64,000 nt of DNA, from the NCBI RefSeq assembly GCF_001294625.1, contig NZ_CP012677.1, forward strand, positions 3,286,001 to 3,350,000. Direction: 5' to 3'. Below the pieces are notes generated by a model. The model saw nothing but the letters and a program-made list of their open reading frames with translations. It was not told the DNA's origin and searched no databases. Origin of the DNA: Arthrobacter alpinus. Lineage in GTDB: Bacteria; Actinomycetota; Actinomycetes; Actinomycetales; Micrococcaceae. Positions 54,288-63,096 of the stretch are shown here, one piece after another (the stretch's first letter is position 1; each line of letters starts with the position of its first letter). The position numbers and the translations under genes were made by a program.

Positions 54288-55696
54288 TTCACTTCAATCT
54301 TTTTAACTGTGCTGTCATTCGCGACCTTGTCGGTAATGGCCTGCAGCGCCTTGGTTAGGCCCGCAGTGTCGAGCTCACCGGCGAGGAAGGAGTTCCACGG
54401 CACCAGCATGTCCGGGTTCATGCCGTACAGGTCGATGAAGTTCCAAGTGAAAGCTTCCTTTCCGGCCTTGTCTAGCATTGCCGTCTGGGAAACTAGTGCT
54501 GTGGAGCCAAAGCCGTCAGCCGGGACAGTGCCCTTGACAACTGTCGGGGCCAGCTTGGTCTTGGCGAAGTTGGTGGCAGCCTCTTTGGAGAGCATGATGC
54601 GCAGCAATTCCTTGCCCGCGGCAGCATTTGCACCCTTGGAGGGGACGATGAACGGCTCGCCAGCGGCGGACCGCACAATGTATTGGGCGATCTTAGGGCT
54701 GCTCGTGACAACAGGAATAGGCGCGCCGGTCATCTTGAAGTCGGCCTTGGTCTGGTCCTTCATTTCGTTTTCAATCCAAGAACCAGACGGGTACAGCAGG
54801 GCGTCCTGGTTGTTGGACCACTGCGCCTGGGCAGCCGTGAACTTGGTACCGGAGCCGCCGGGCTTCATGTAGCCCGCCTTGATGATCTTCTCCAGTGCAC
54901 CGAAGACGGACTGCACGGCCGGCTGTGACCAGGAGTCGGGTTTGAGATTTTCCAGGGAGATGCGCACCGCGTCGCCACCTTCCTTGATGGCCGACTCGAT
55001 GGCCATGGTTTGGTAGTACGTGGCAGCTTCCTTGCCCCAGAGGAAGAGGTACTTGCCCTGCTCCTTGGCCTTGGCGCCAAGCGCCAGCGCCTCGTCCCAC
55101 GTGGTGGGAACCTTCCAGCCGTTGGCGTCAAAAAGGCTCTGGGAGTACCACATGGCGTAGACGGTCAGCACGTAGTTGATGGCGGCAACCTTGTCGCCAA
55201 AGGTGCCCGGCGCCAACACGCCGTCGTACAGGGTGTCGGCGATCTTCTTACCCTCGAGGTTGTTCGCCTCGGTGACGGATTTGAGATCCTCAAGCTGGTC
55301 AAGGATGGCGGCAAAGCCGATGGACTTGGCACCGGAGTTGTCGATGAGGTCAGGCGGGTTGCCACCGACAAAGCGAGGCTGCAGTTCCTGTGCAATGTCC
55401 GTAGAGGGGCTGATCTTGACGGTGACGTCGGGGAAGTTCTTGCTAAAGATGGCACCGGCGAAGTCGACGTAGTCAATTCCGTAGCCACCCTTGAAGATGA
55501 CAGCGTCAAGGGCGCCGGTCTTGGCCACACCGAACGGGTTGGTGGCGGTGACTTCCCCGCCGGCTGCGGAGCTTGCTGAGGTTCCGGAGCCGCCTGCGCA
55601 GGAAGCGAGGGCTCCGCCCATGGGGACGAGCACGGCGGTGGCCAGAGCGCCGCGGAGGAATCCACGACGCTGCAGCGGCTTGTTCTGAATACTCAT
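54284..55696 (-). CDS. ngcE: N-acetylglucosamine/diacetylchitobiose-binding lipoprotein (NgcE-like)
   Basis: The 470-residue protein has a twin-arginine signal with lipobox (QRRGFLRGALATAV...LASC), so it is exported by Tat and lipid-anchored. The mature part begins with NPFGVAKTGALDAVIFKGGY, a pattern of NgcE-type family-1 solute-binding proteins, and shows RFVGGNPPDLIDNSG later. The start is ATG 55696, with GGAAGG about ten bases before. Neighbouring GlcNAc-type kinase and SIS genes support an amino-sugar substrate. The exact ligand is inferred. Confidence 0.82.
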   Translation of the reverse strand: MSIQNKPLQRRGFLRGALATAVLVPMGGALASCAGGSGTSASSAAGGEVTATNPFGVAKTGALDAVIFKGGYGIDYVDFAGAIFSKNFPDVTVKISPSTDIAQELQPRFVGGNPPDLIDNSGAKSIGFAAILDQLEDLKSVTEANNLEGKKIADTLYDGVLAPGTFGDKVAAINYVLTVYAMWYSQSLFDANGWKVPTTWDEALALGAKAKEQGKYLFLWGKEAATYYQTMAIESAIKEGGDAVRISLENLKPDSWSQPAVQSVFGALEKIIKAGYMKPGGSGTKFTAAQAQWSNNQDALLYPSGSWIENEMKDQTKADFKMTGAPIPVVTSSPKIAQYIVRSAAGEPFIVPSKGANAAAGKELLRIMLSKEAATNFAKTKLAPTVVKGTVPADGFGSTALVSQTAMLDKAGKEAFTWNFIDLYGMNPDMLVPWNSFLAGELDTAGLTKALQAITDKVANDSTVKKIEVK

Positions 55697-55837
55697 TATA
55701 GGTACTGCCTTCCGTTGATGGTACGAACGCTTGTAAAGGAACTGCTTTGTACTTTTTGTACACTTACTGCATTTCACTGCAATTCATGTGGCTTTCCTCA
55801 CGCGCTGTAGCGATCTTCTTCTACGTAGCTGTTGGAA

Positions 55838-56602
55838 TCACGCCTCACGCCTGAGCCGGCCAGCATATTGGCCCACCAAAGCGGTATTGTGTTCGTCCCC
55901 GCCCGGGATGTTTGCTGAAATGTAGATGGGCGGTTTCTTCCCCGCACGGACCAGGCATTGGACGGTTTCAATCGTCAACAGCTGCGCTATGTACGCCGCT
56001 GTGATCGAAGAGACCGCACCAACTCCTCCTCCGCCGGAAACTTCTAGGGTCGTATCGCCATAAGGCGCCCTGTTATCGATAACAATATCGGCAATCTCAC
56101 TGAGACGCATCCCACTTGGGTGCTTTGTTTCGACAGCATTTGTGTGCTCGAGGCTCGTGACGGCAATGACTTTGTGCCCGCGCGCCTTGGCAATAAGCGC
56201 CAAACCAACGATCGAGCCGTTGACACCGGAATTTGAGGCGATGAGAAATATGTCGCGAGGATCCACCAACGAGAGCTCGAACAGCTCCTGCGCGATGCCG
56301 GTTTCGCGTTCCAGTACCGAACCCTCCAGCGAGTCCAGCGCGGACACCTCCCGCATCCCGTGCAGCACCAGATCCCGCAAGGCGATCTTGCTGGTGGGGA
56401 TCAGTCCGCCTGCCCGGCCGGCGATCTCCATGGCAAAGGCTTCGGAGTGCCCGGTCCCGAACGCTTGGATGACGCCACCGTTGTTCAAGGAGTCGGCTAA
56501 AGCGCCGGCTGCCTCATCGAGTCCGCCGCCGGCAGCCCATTGGGTCAAGGCGTCCAGGCGGGTGGAAACCTCCAGGCTGAAGGCAATGATGGAGTCAGAC
56601 AT
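55838..56602 (-). CDS. SIS-domain sugar-phosphate isomerase-like protein
   Basis: The 254-residue protein has one SIS domain: AFGTGHSEAFAMEIAGRAGG near residue 48, IASNSGVNGS near 115 and AVTSLEHTNAV near 145. SIS domains bind phosphosugars. It lacks the full MurQ etherase signature, and is of a type found in actinobacterial GlcNAc loci, possibly an isomerase, deaminase or etherase for an amino-sugar phosphate. It overlaps the RpiR regulator by eight bases, so the two are co-translated. The binding-protein gene lies 141 bases downstream. Confidence 0.8.
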   Translation of the reverse strand: MSDSIIAFSLEVSTRLDALTQWAAGGGLDEAAGALADSLNNGGVIQAFGTGHSEAFAMEIAGRAGGLIPTSKIALRDLVLHGMREVSALDSLEGSVLERETGIAQELFELSLVDPRDIFLIASNSGVNGSIVGLALIAKARGHKVIAVTSLEHTNAVETKHPSGMRLSEIADIVIDNRAPYGDTTLEVSGGGGVGAVSSITAAYIAQLLTIETVQCLVRAGKKPPIYISANIPGGDEHNTALVGQYAGRLRREA

Positions 56603-57566
56603 TTTTGCGGCCCCTTCCGTCGTTGCGGGGCGGGCGCCGATTGCCCAATTCCAACCGTGCCGCCCGGGTTGGGCGGCGGTGCGGGGAAACGGCCATGGCC
56701 GAAGCCGCCAGTTTGGAAGTGGTCTGGGTAAAGTTCACTTGGGCCACCAGAAGGTAGAGCAAGTCAAGAACCAGCAATTGCACGTGCTTGGCAGAAAGGT
56801 CATCCGGCTGCAGGAACTGCTCATGCACGGAGGTGATGATGGCGGCGTCGGCACCTTCGGCAAGCGGTGACCCCGGGTTGTTGCTCAGCGCTACCGTCAG
56901 AGCCCCAGCCTCGCCAGCTTCGCGCAGCATCTGGATGGTCTCCTCGGTGCGCCCGGTGTTGGAGATACCGATGGCCACAGAGTTTGAGTCCTGAATGGCA
57001 GCGCTTGTGAGTCCCGCATGGACCTCTGACCAGTGATGAGCGTTGACGCCGATGCGGTACAGGCGCGACTGCATTTCCTTCGCCATGACCGCACTGCCGC
57101 CGATGCCGTAGATATCCACATGAGTGCTCATGGCAATACGGCGGGCGATCCTATTCATGAGGGACAGGTCCATGACGGCGGCCGTCTCTTCAAGCGAGCG
57201 TGTGTGGGCGTTGACAAGGGTGCTGAGTACATCACGGGCGGAATCATCTGGTCCGAATGCGCGGCCTATGTCCGCCTTCCACGACTCACGGGCGTCGCTG
57301 CGGCCCATGTCGGAGGCGATGCTCACCCGGAACGGCACATATCCGGCGTAGCCAAGCAATCGGCAAAAACGGGTGACAGTGGCCGGGGAAGTCTTGGTTT
57401 GCTCGGCAAGTTCCATGATGGAGAATTCCAGGGGGGCCTGCGGATGTTCTAAAAGAAACGTCCCGATCTTGGCCATCGCCGTTGGCATATCAGGTAGTTT
57501 TGCCTGAATGCGGTTCACGACGCCAGCAGCGCTCACTGCTACGGGGGATGGCGCGAACGATGACAT
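56595..57566 (-). CDS. MurR/RpiR-family transcriptional regulator
   Basis: The 323-residue protein has an N-terminal HTH_6 domain (ELAEQTKTSPATVTRFCRLL, about residues 55-75) and a C-terminal SIS domain (DIYGIGGSAVMAKEM and ISNTGRTEETIQM). RpiR regulators sense sugar phosphates. It is encoded between the transporter/SIS genes and the divergent kinase and is probably the repressor of both. ATG 57566 is used; the upstream ATG 57599 lies in the operator region. Its C-terminus is unusually basic and extended (about 25 Arg-rich residues). Confidence 0.88.
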   Translation of the reverse strand: MSSFAPSPVAVSAAGVVNRIQAKLPDMPTAMAKIGTFLLEHPQAPLEFSIMELAEQTKTSPATVTRFCRLLGYAGYVPFRVSIASDMGRSDARESWKADIGRAFGPDDSARDVLSTLVNAHTRSLEETAAVMDLSLMNRIARRIAMSTHVDIYGIGGSAVMAKEMQSRLYRIGVNAHHWSEVHAGLTSAAIQDSNSVAIGISNTGRTEETIQMLREAGEAGALTVALSNNPGSPLAEGADAAIITSVHEQFLQPDDLSAKHVQLLVLDLLYLLVAQVNFTQTTSKLAASAMAVSPHRRPTRAARLELGNRRPPRNDGRGRKNV

Positions 57567-57608
57567 GTGAAAATCCGTTTCTTTTAATTGGCTACACAAT
57601 GAAAACTA

Positions 57609-57657
57609 TTATCATCCCCGATGTAAGTCAAGTCACACTCACGACACAGAATGATAA
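57609..57657. promoter_or_regulatory. inverted TTATCAT / ATGATAA pair in the divergent promoter
   Basis: The 84-base space between the RpiR and kinase genes is AT-rich and holds TTATCAT (57609-57615) and its inverted copy ATGATAA (57651-57657), 35 bases apart. The second copy overlaps the kinase start. Two-site binding by a dimeric RpiR regulator is possible. Support is positional and weak. Confidence 0.35.
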
Positions 57658-58670
57658 CGATGCGAAATTACCTTGCGATTGACGCTGGCGGAACTTCCAC
57701 GCGAGCAGTGCTTTTGACCTCGTCCGGGCGGTGTCTGGGATACGGCACCGCGGGCGGCGGGAACCCCGTTTCCAGGGGTTTTGAGGGTGCCATGGAGGCG
57801 CTTTTGAACGCGTCGAAGATTGCCCTTGGTTCTACCTTGCAACCGTTCACCACGGTGACCGTCGGCATGGCGGGCGCTTCCCTTGATTTACCGGCAGATT
57901 TGTTTCAGCAGCGGTTCCGGGTGCTGGGTCTCACAGGAAAGGTGATGATTGAATCTGATTTATTGGCAGCTTTTTATTCCGGAAACTATCAAGATGATGG
58001 TTATGTGTTGATAGCCGGTACGGGAGCTGTGGCGGCTCGCGTCGTCGGTGGCCAGCTCAGTGCCGTGGCCGATGGGACCGGCTGGCTCCTTGGCGACAAC
58101 GGCTCTGGTTTTTGGCTTGGCCATGAAGTCATCCGTGCCGTTGCGGCGGCCCTGGATGGCCGGGGAGTGCCCACTTCCCTGACCGAACTGGTACTGACGG
58201 ACCTGGGGATCAGCCAGGATGTGACCTCCCGAACCCAAGGGCGCATCAGCGCGCAGCAACAGCTGATAGTCAAGACCTATGAGCTGCGCCCTATTGAACT
58301 TTCGCGCTTTGCGCCATTGGTCTTTGCTGTGCCGCAAGACGCCGTTGCACGGGAGATCATCGCCCGCTGCGCAGCCGCCCTGGCGCAGACCCTGGCTGCG
58401 GTGGTGGAGGCGTCCGTGTCAGGTCCGCTCATCTTTGGTGGCAGCGTCCTCACCAAGGGAGGCGCCGTGGGGGCGGCCGTGCGTGAGCGGCTGGGGCGGG
58501 CGGGGATATCCACTGGGCCCATCAGCAACCCGTTAGAATCGGAGCCGACTTTAGTTGCCGACGGTGTGGTGGGTGCGGCAGTTCTTGCTCTCAAACGCAA
58601 TGGTGAAACAGTGGACGCGGCCGTGTTTGAGCGCATAACAACGAGCCTGGCAACACTGCGCAACAACTGA
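57651..58670 (+). CDS. N-acetylglucosamine kinase, BadF/BadG ATPase family
   Basis: The 339-residue kinase has the actin-like ATPase motifs YLAIDAGGTSTRAVLL (phosphate 1), VLIAGTGAVAAR and DGTGWLLGDNGSGFWLG (phosphate 2 and sugar site), and PLIFGGSVLT (adenosine). These match eukaryotic-type NAGK and BcrA/BadF family sugar kinases. It would phosphorylate the GlcNAc imported by NgcEFG. The alternative start is ATG 57660. The gene is divergent from the RpiR gene. Confidence 0.88.
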   Translation: MITMRNYLAIDAGGTSTRAVLLTSSGRCLGYGTAGGGNPVSRGFEGAMEALLNASKIALGSTLQPFTTVTVGMAGASLDLPADLFQQRFRVLGLTGKVMIESDLLAAFYSGNYQDDGYVLIAGTGAVAARVVGGQLSAVADGTGWLLGDNGSGFWLGHEVIRAVAAALDGRGVPTSLTELVLTDLGISQDVTSRTQGRISAQQQLIVKTYELRPIELSRFAPLVFAVPQDAVAREIIARCAAALAQTLAAVVEASVSGPLIFGGSVLTKGGAVGAAVRERLGRAGISTGPISNPLESEPTLVADGVVGAAVLALKRNGETVDAAVFERITTSLATLRNN

Positions 58671-58690
58671 TTCAGGCTAGGTGGAGATTC

Positions 58691-59062
58691 TCAGCCCGCG
58701 GTGGGATCACCGTCGTCGCTCTGATTGTCATGTCCCTGATTGTCCGCCTTATGGGCCTCGGCAGCGTCCTTTTTGGCGTCCGCCAAACGGTCCGAGGACT
58801 TACGGTTCACCCCTGACCCTTCGCTGAGGTAAGCGGGGTTTTCCTTATGTCCCATGACGAGCAAGGAGGCGATGAGCAGTGTGGCAATGAAGGCGATGCC
58901 AAAGGCGATGCCACCTAGGTCCCAGCGCAGCCCGTGCATGGTGCCGCCGGCCGAAACCACCAGCGTGACAAGGCCCGCCACTGCCCCCAGTGCGAAGGAA
59001 AAGCTCAGGGGGAACTTGATGGAGTTGCCCGAGTTCGGGTTCTTGGACTCTTCATTGCCCAC
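58691..59062 (-). CDS. small two-TM membrane protein
   Basis: The 123-residue protein has two membrane segments (about 18-41 and 49-70) and a hydrophilic C-terminal tail of about 50 residues rich in Asp, Lys and Asn. GNEESKNPNSG is the N-terminus. Codon use and the clear two-TM pattern support a real gene. Such proteins are common and uncharacterised in Arthrobacter. No function is proposed. Confidence 0.72.
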   Translation of the reverse strand: MGNEESKNPNSGNSIKFPLSFSFALGAVAGLVTLVVSAGGTMHGLRWDLGGIAFGIAFIATLLIASLLVMGHKENPAYLSEGSGVNRKSSDRLADAKKDAAEAHKADNQGHDNQSDDGDPTAG

Positions 59063-59132
59063 TGTTTGGTCCTTTGCTTGATTGTCACTGGCGCCACGAA
59101 ATTCTACGGTCAGTAGAATTCTTCAACCCAGT

Positions 59133-59747
59133 TTACTTTTCTTTTGTCGTCCGGGAATCATGGCGCACTGTGAGGGCTGACAACAGCCACAACGCCCCGC
59201 TCATCAACGCCCCGCCACCACTGACGCCCAGGAGCGCATGCGGTCCTGCGGCGATGAAGAACGGAAGCAGCAAACCGGTGCCGATACCCAGAACACCGGA
59301 GATCAGCCAGTCGCTGCGCAGGGAGGACTTGACGGAAGAATCCTTGTTGCGGTGGTGCAGTGCCGCAAAGATTTCCGCGGCGCCCATGAGCGCCAGCGCC
59401 ACGCCGCCCAGCCAGGCCGCCACGACGGTGCTTACGGCAATGAAGACAACCACCCCGCTTACGGCCAGGACACCCGCGGCACCGAGTAGTACCAGCCTTT
59501 TCACGTCGTCGCGAGGCAATGCCAGCCGCCGCACAAACCAGTAGTGCGATGCCGCCAGGACCAGGAGGTACCAGGCGAAGTTCAGGCACAGCCCCAAGGT
59601 GCTCGGGGTGCCCCAAAACACGGTGATGATGCCAAAGAGCAGCGTGATCATCGAGCGGAAGAGCACCGGCTGCCACAAGGGGGCTGTGACGGTTCTTGTG
59701 CTGGTGGCGTTGGCGTTGGCGTCTTGGGGTGCGGCTGTTTGACTCAC
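59133..59747 (-). CDS. DUF308/HdeD-like membrane protein
   Basis: The 204-residue protein has six predicted membrane segments, beginning with FRSMITLLFGIITVFWG, in paired repeats as in the DUF308/HdeD family. HdeD is linked to acid resistance in E. coli, but actinobacterial members are uncharacterised. It is downstream of the MATE gene on the same strand, nine bases after its stop. It may be translated from the same transcript. Confidence 0.75.
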   Translation of the reverse strand: MSQTAAPQDANANATSTRTVTAPLWQPVLFRSMITLLFGIITVFWGTPSTLGLCLNFAWYLLVLAASHYWFVRRLALPRDDVKRLVLLGAAGVLAVSGVVVFIAVSTVVAAWLGGVALALMGAAEIFAALHHRNKDSSVKSSLRSDWLISGVLGIGTGLLLPFFIAAGPHALLGVSGGGALMSGALWLLSALTVRHDSRTTKEK

Positions 59748-59756
59748 CCTTCAAGT

Positions 59757-61121
59757 CTAGCCGGGCCCCGCACCGTCGCGGACCCCGGGGATGCCTACGC
59801 GCATCCAGCGTCCGGTGCGGGCACGCAATCCCAGTGTCAGTGCGCGTGCCGCCATGTAGCCCAGGCTAAAGGCAGCCCATAACCACGCGAGTGCCGCCGG
59901 GCTGTCCCCCACGGAGGAATCATCGATCCAGAACAGCAGCGGGAGGTACACCGCCAGGTTTGCGAGCCCGGCCAGCGCCAGGTACCGGACGTCGCCGGCG
60001 CCGATGAGGACGCCGTCGAGCACAAACACATAGCCAGCCAGCGGCTGACCTATCGCCATGACCAGCAGCGCCGCGCCGAGCGCTTGGTGCACACCCACGT
60101 CGTTGGTGAAAATCCAGCCCACTCCACCGGCCACCGCCCACAGGCCCAGGCCGGTCAGCACACCGAAGCCCAGGCCCCAGCTAGTCATGGTCCGGGTCAA
60201 AAGCCTCACACTTGCAACATTTCCTGCGCCTAGTTCCTTGCCAATAAGTGCTTGGGCCGCGATGGCCAAGGCATCGAGAGCGAAGGCGAGGAAGGTGAAA
60301 AGCGTCATGGCGAGTTGGTGTGCGGCCAGGTTGACGGGGCCCTGGGCCGTGACCACCAGCACGGTGGCCAGGATGGCAACCCGCAGGGAAAGGGTGCGGA
60401 TCATCAGCCAACTGCCCACGCGGGAGACTGTGCGGATGCCAGCCCAGTCAGGGCGCAGGCCCACTCCTTCGGCACGGGAGGCCCGGACCACGATCACCAG
60501 GTAGACCGCGGCCATGCCCCACTGGGCCAGGACGGTGCCAAGTGCGGCCCCGGCCACCGACATCCCCAGCCCGTACACCAGCGCGAAATTCAGCACGATG
60601 TTAACGGTAAAACCGGCGCCTGCAACAGCCAGCGGTGTGCGCGTGTCCTGCAAACCGCGCAACACGCCCATGGCCGCAAGCACCAACAGCATGGCGGGGA
60701 TCCCGGCAAGGCTGACCATCAGATATTCGTGGGCGAAGCCAAGCACGTCACCGCCGGCGCCCATGGCCGAGAGCAGCGGGCCGGCGCTGAGCCACCCGGC
60801 CGCAAGCAGCACCAGACCAAGGCCCAGGGCCAGCCACAGCCCGTCCCGGCCCACGGCCAGCGCTTCGGCACGGCGTCCAGCTCCCAGCAGCCGTGCCACG
60901 GCCGGGGTGGTGGAATACGCCAGGAACACCATGAGCCCCACCACTGTCTGCAGCACCGTCGCGGCAAGGCCCACGCCGGCCAGCTGCACTACGCCAAGAT
61001 GGCCCACAATGGCCGAATCCGCCAGCAGAAACAACGGCTCGGCGATGAGCGCACCAAATGCCGGCACGGCAAGGTGGAGGATCTGCCGGGACGTTGAGCG
61101 TCGCGGCGAGGTTTCAGGCAT
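59757..61121 (-). CDS. MATE-family efflux transporter (DinF-like)
   Basis: This 454-residue protein has twelve predicted membrane segments and MATE hallmarks: LAVPAFGALIAEPLFLLADSA at the start (first 20 residues only: LAVPAFGALIAEPLFLLADS), GVLRGLQDTRTPL in the first half and VLDGVLIGAGDVRYLA in the second. It belongs to the DinF/Na+- or H+-coupled drug and metabolite exporters. ATG 61121 overlaps the LysR gene stop by eight bases, so translation is coupled. A longer start at 61142 lies deeper in the LysR gene. Confidence 0.88.
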   Translation of the reverse strand: MPETSPRRSTSRQILHLAVPAFGALIAEPLFLLADSAIVGHLGVVQLAGVGLAATVLQTVVGLMVFLAYSTTPAVARLLGAGRRAEALAVGRDGLWLALGLGLVLLAAGWLSAGPLLSAMGAGGDVLGFAHEYLMVSLAGIPAMLLVLAAMGVLRGLQDTRTPLAVAGAGFTVNIVLNFALVYGLGMSVAGAALGTVLAQWGMAAVYLVIVVRASRAEGVGLRPDWAGIRTVSRVGSWLMIRTLSLRVAILATVLVVTAQGPVNLAAHQLAMTLFTFLAFALDALAIAAQALIGKELGAGNVASVRLLTRTMTSWGLGFGVLTGLGLWAVAGGVGWIFTNDVGVHQALGAALLVMAIGQPLAGYVFVLDGVLIGAGDVRYLALAGLANLAVYLPLLFWIDDSSVGDSPAALAWLWAAFSLGYMAARALTLGLRARTGRWMRVGIPGVRDGAGPG

Positions 61122-62046
61122 GGCTCCACAGTATCGGCCCACTGTTGGTCACCAGCGCGGCCATGACCGCTCCCAGGCCCACCAGCACTTGCTGGACAGC
61201 TGCCCGCTCCAGCGCCTCGGGGCGGGTCAGGACGTCGATGTAGCGGCCCAATGCCGGCTCCCGCAGCGGGATGCACACCAGTCGCGGGAAGTGCTCTGCG
61301 CTGACCGTGTACCGTGGCATCAAGGAAATACAGCGTCCGCTCTCCACCACCGAGGCCGCCACGAAGAACTCGTTGATGCGGTGGGCTACGTCCACCTCCT
61401 CCCCTGCCAGTGTGCCGATCATTTCAATGGCGCCCTCCAGCGGGAAGCCCTCCCGCACGGAAACCCACCGTTCGCCGCGCAGATCTACCGGGCCCAACGA
61501 AGCCCGTCCGGCCAGCCTATGCCCGGCGCCTACGGCAATGTCGAGAGGCTCAAAGGCCAAAGTGGTGACGGCCACGGTGTCGGGCCAGGCAGGGCTATTG
61601 GGCAAACGGTGGCCGATGACCACGTCGTAGTCGGCCGTCAGTGCAACAAACTCGTCCTGGGCCACATCCTGGTCATACAGGCGTAAGGAGGTGCCGGCGT
61701 CGTCCGCCAGCCGTGCCTCCAACGGGCCAAAGAACGCTAGCCCTGCACTGTGGAAGGCGGCCACTCTGACGGGTTCGCCCACGCTGTCCTTGAAGGAGTC
61801 CACGGCGGCGTCCGCCCGTGCCAGCGCCACTTCAACCTCTACGGTGGCCCGGCACAGCGCCAGCCCTGCCGGGGTCAGCGCTGTGCGGCGGCCCAATTTG
61901 TAGGTCAGGGGCGTGCCAGCCTTGCGTTGGAGTGCCGAGAGCTGTTGGGACACGGACGACGCCGTGACGTGCAGTGCCAGCGCGGCCGCGGCAATGCTTC
62001 CCCTCGCCTGCACCTCGCGCAGTGCCCTCAACTGACCGATTTCCAT
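61114..62046 (-). CDS. LysR-family transcriptional regulator
   Basis: The 310-residue protein has an N-terminal winged HTH (ALALHVTASSVSQQLSAL, residues about 22-40) and a LysR substrate-binding domain. It is divergent from the EamA exporter (72 bases between the starts) and in an overlapping operon with the MATE exporter. This suggests it controls one or both exporters. Its ATG is preceded by an AT-rich promoter stretch with repeated TAAT/ATTA. Confidence 0.88.
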   Translation of the reverse strand: MEIGQLRALREVQARGSIAAAALALHVTASSVSQQLSALQRKAGTPLTYKLGRRTALTPAGLALCRATVEVEVALARADAAVDSFKDSVGEPVRVAAFHSAGLAFFGPLEARLADDAGTSLRLYDQDVAQDEFVALTADYDVVIGHRLPNSPAWPDTVAVTTLAFEPLDIAVGAGHRLAGRASLGPVDLRGERWVSVREGFPLEGAIEMIGTLAGEEVDVAHRINEFFVAASVVESGRCISLMPRYTVSAEHFPRLVCIPLREPALGRYIDVLTRPEALERAAVQQVLVGLGAVMAALVTNSGPILWSHA

Positions 62047-62118
62047 AAGTTCAAACTAATGCATCACGTACATAAATAACAGCTAGTAATAACGGGATCC
62101 GGCCATCATCATTGAACT

Positions 62119-63084
62119 GTGACTAATTTGCGAACCCGCTTCGGCGTTGACATCGCCCTGCTTGCCGTTGCCGTGGTGTGGGGCGGCAGCTATTTGGTGG
62201 CGAAAGAGCTCACCACCACCGCGTCGGTGCCGGCCGTGCTGGGATGGCGGTTCCTGGTGGCATCGTTGGCGCTATCGGTGCTGTGGGCCTGGCGGGTTCG
62301 CCGGTTCCCGGGGCGGGCTGAACTGATGGTCGGTGTGGTGCTGGGGCTTACGCAGGCCGCCGTGTTGTTCTTGGAGACCTTTGGTGTGGCATTGACAAGT
62401 GCCAGCAATGCCGGGCTGCTCATCGCCTTGACCGTCATCTTCACGCCATTGCTGGACGCCGTAGCGGCCCGGCGCTGGCTGCCGCGCAGCTTCTTTGTGG
62501 CCGCCGCGGTGTGTGTTGTGGGTGTGGCACTACTGGTTTCCGGCGACGGATTCCGGGCACCCAACGCCGGGGACCTGCTTATGCTCGCCGCCGCGGGCGT
62601 CCGCTCCGGCCACGTGACCCTGCTGGGATCGTTGACGCGAAACAAACCCTTCAGTTCCATCACCGTGACGCTCATCCAGTCCGCGTTGTGCGCCGTATGG
62701 GGAATCGCGGCCGACCCGCTGGGGATGGTCCGTGCCGCGGGCGCGTTTGGCCCGTCCGGCTGGCTGGGCGTACTCTACCTGGGGCTGGCTGCCAGCGTGT
62801 TCGCGTTCCTGGTTCAGCTGTGGGCCGTACGGCGCACCTCGGCCTCCCGCGCCAGCCTGCTCATGGGGACCGAACCTGTGTGGGCCGTTATGGTCGGGGT
62901 GTTCTTTGCCGGCGAGGTGCTTGGTTGGCTTGGCGCCCTGGGCGCCCTGCTGATTGTGGCGGGCTGCTACGCCGGGCAGCGGATCGAGGCGAGGTTCCGG
63001 GCACGGTTGGCACCTGACCCCGTCCCGCAACCTGGCCCCGCGCCCGTGCACGAGCCCGGCGTCGAGCCCGTGCACGCGCCCTAG
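62119..63084 (+). CDS. EamA/DMT-family exporter
   Basis: The 321-residue protein has ten membrane segments and two EamA repeats: VVWGGSYLVAKELT at the start, LETFGVALTSASNAGLLIAL in the middle and GTEPVWAVMVGVFFAGE in the second half. The C-terminal 35 residues are rich in Pro and repeated PVHEP/PVHAP. It starts at a GTG. It is divergent from the LysR gene, its probable regulator. It exports an unknown metabolite. Confidence 0.87.
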   Translation: MTNLRTRFGVDIALLAVAVVWGGSYLVAKELTTTASVPAVLGWRFLVASLALSVLWAWRVRRFPGRAELMVGVVLGLTQAAVLFLETFGVALTSASNAGLLIALTVIFTPLLDAVAARRWLPRSFFVAAAVCVVGVALLVSGDGFRAPNAGDLLMLAAAGVRSGHVTLLGSLTRNKPFSSITVTLIQSALCAVWGIAADPLGMVRAAGAFGPSGWLGVLYLGLAASVFAFLVQLWAVRRTSASRASLLMGTEPVWAVMVGVFFAGEVLGWLGALGALLIVAGCYAGQRIEARFRARLAPDPVPQPGPAPVHEPGVEPVHAP

Positions 63085-63096
63085 ATTTGCCGCGCC

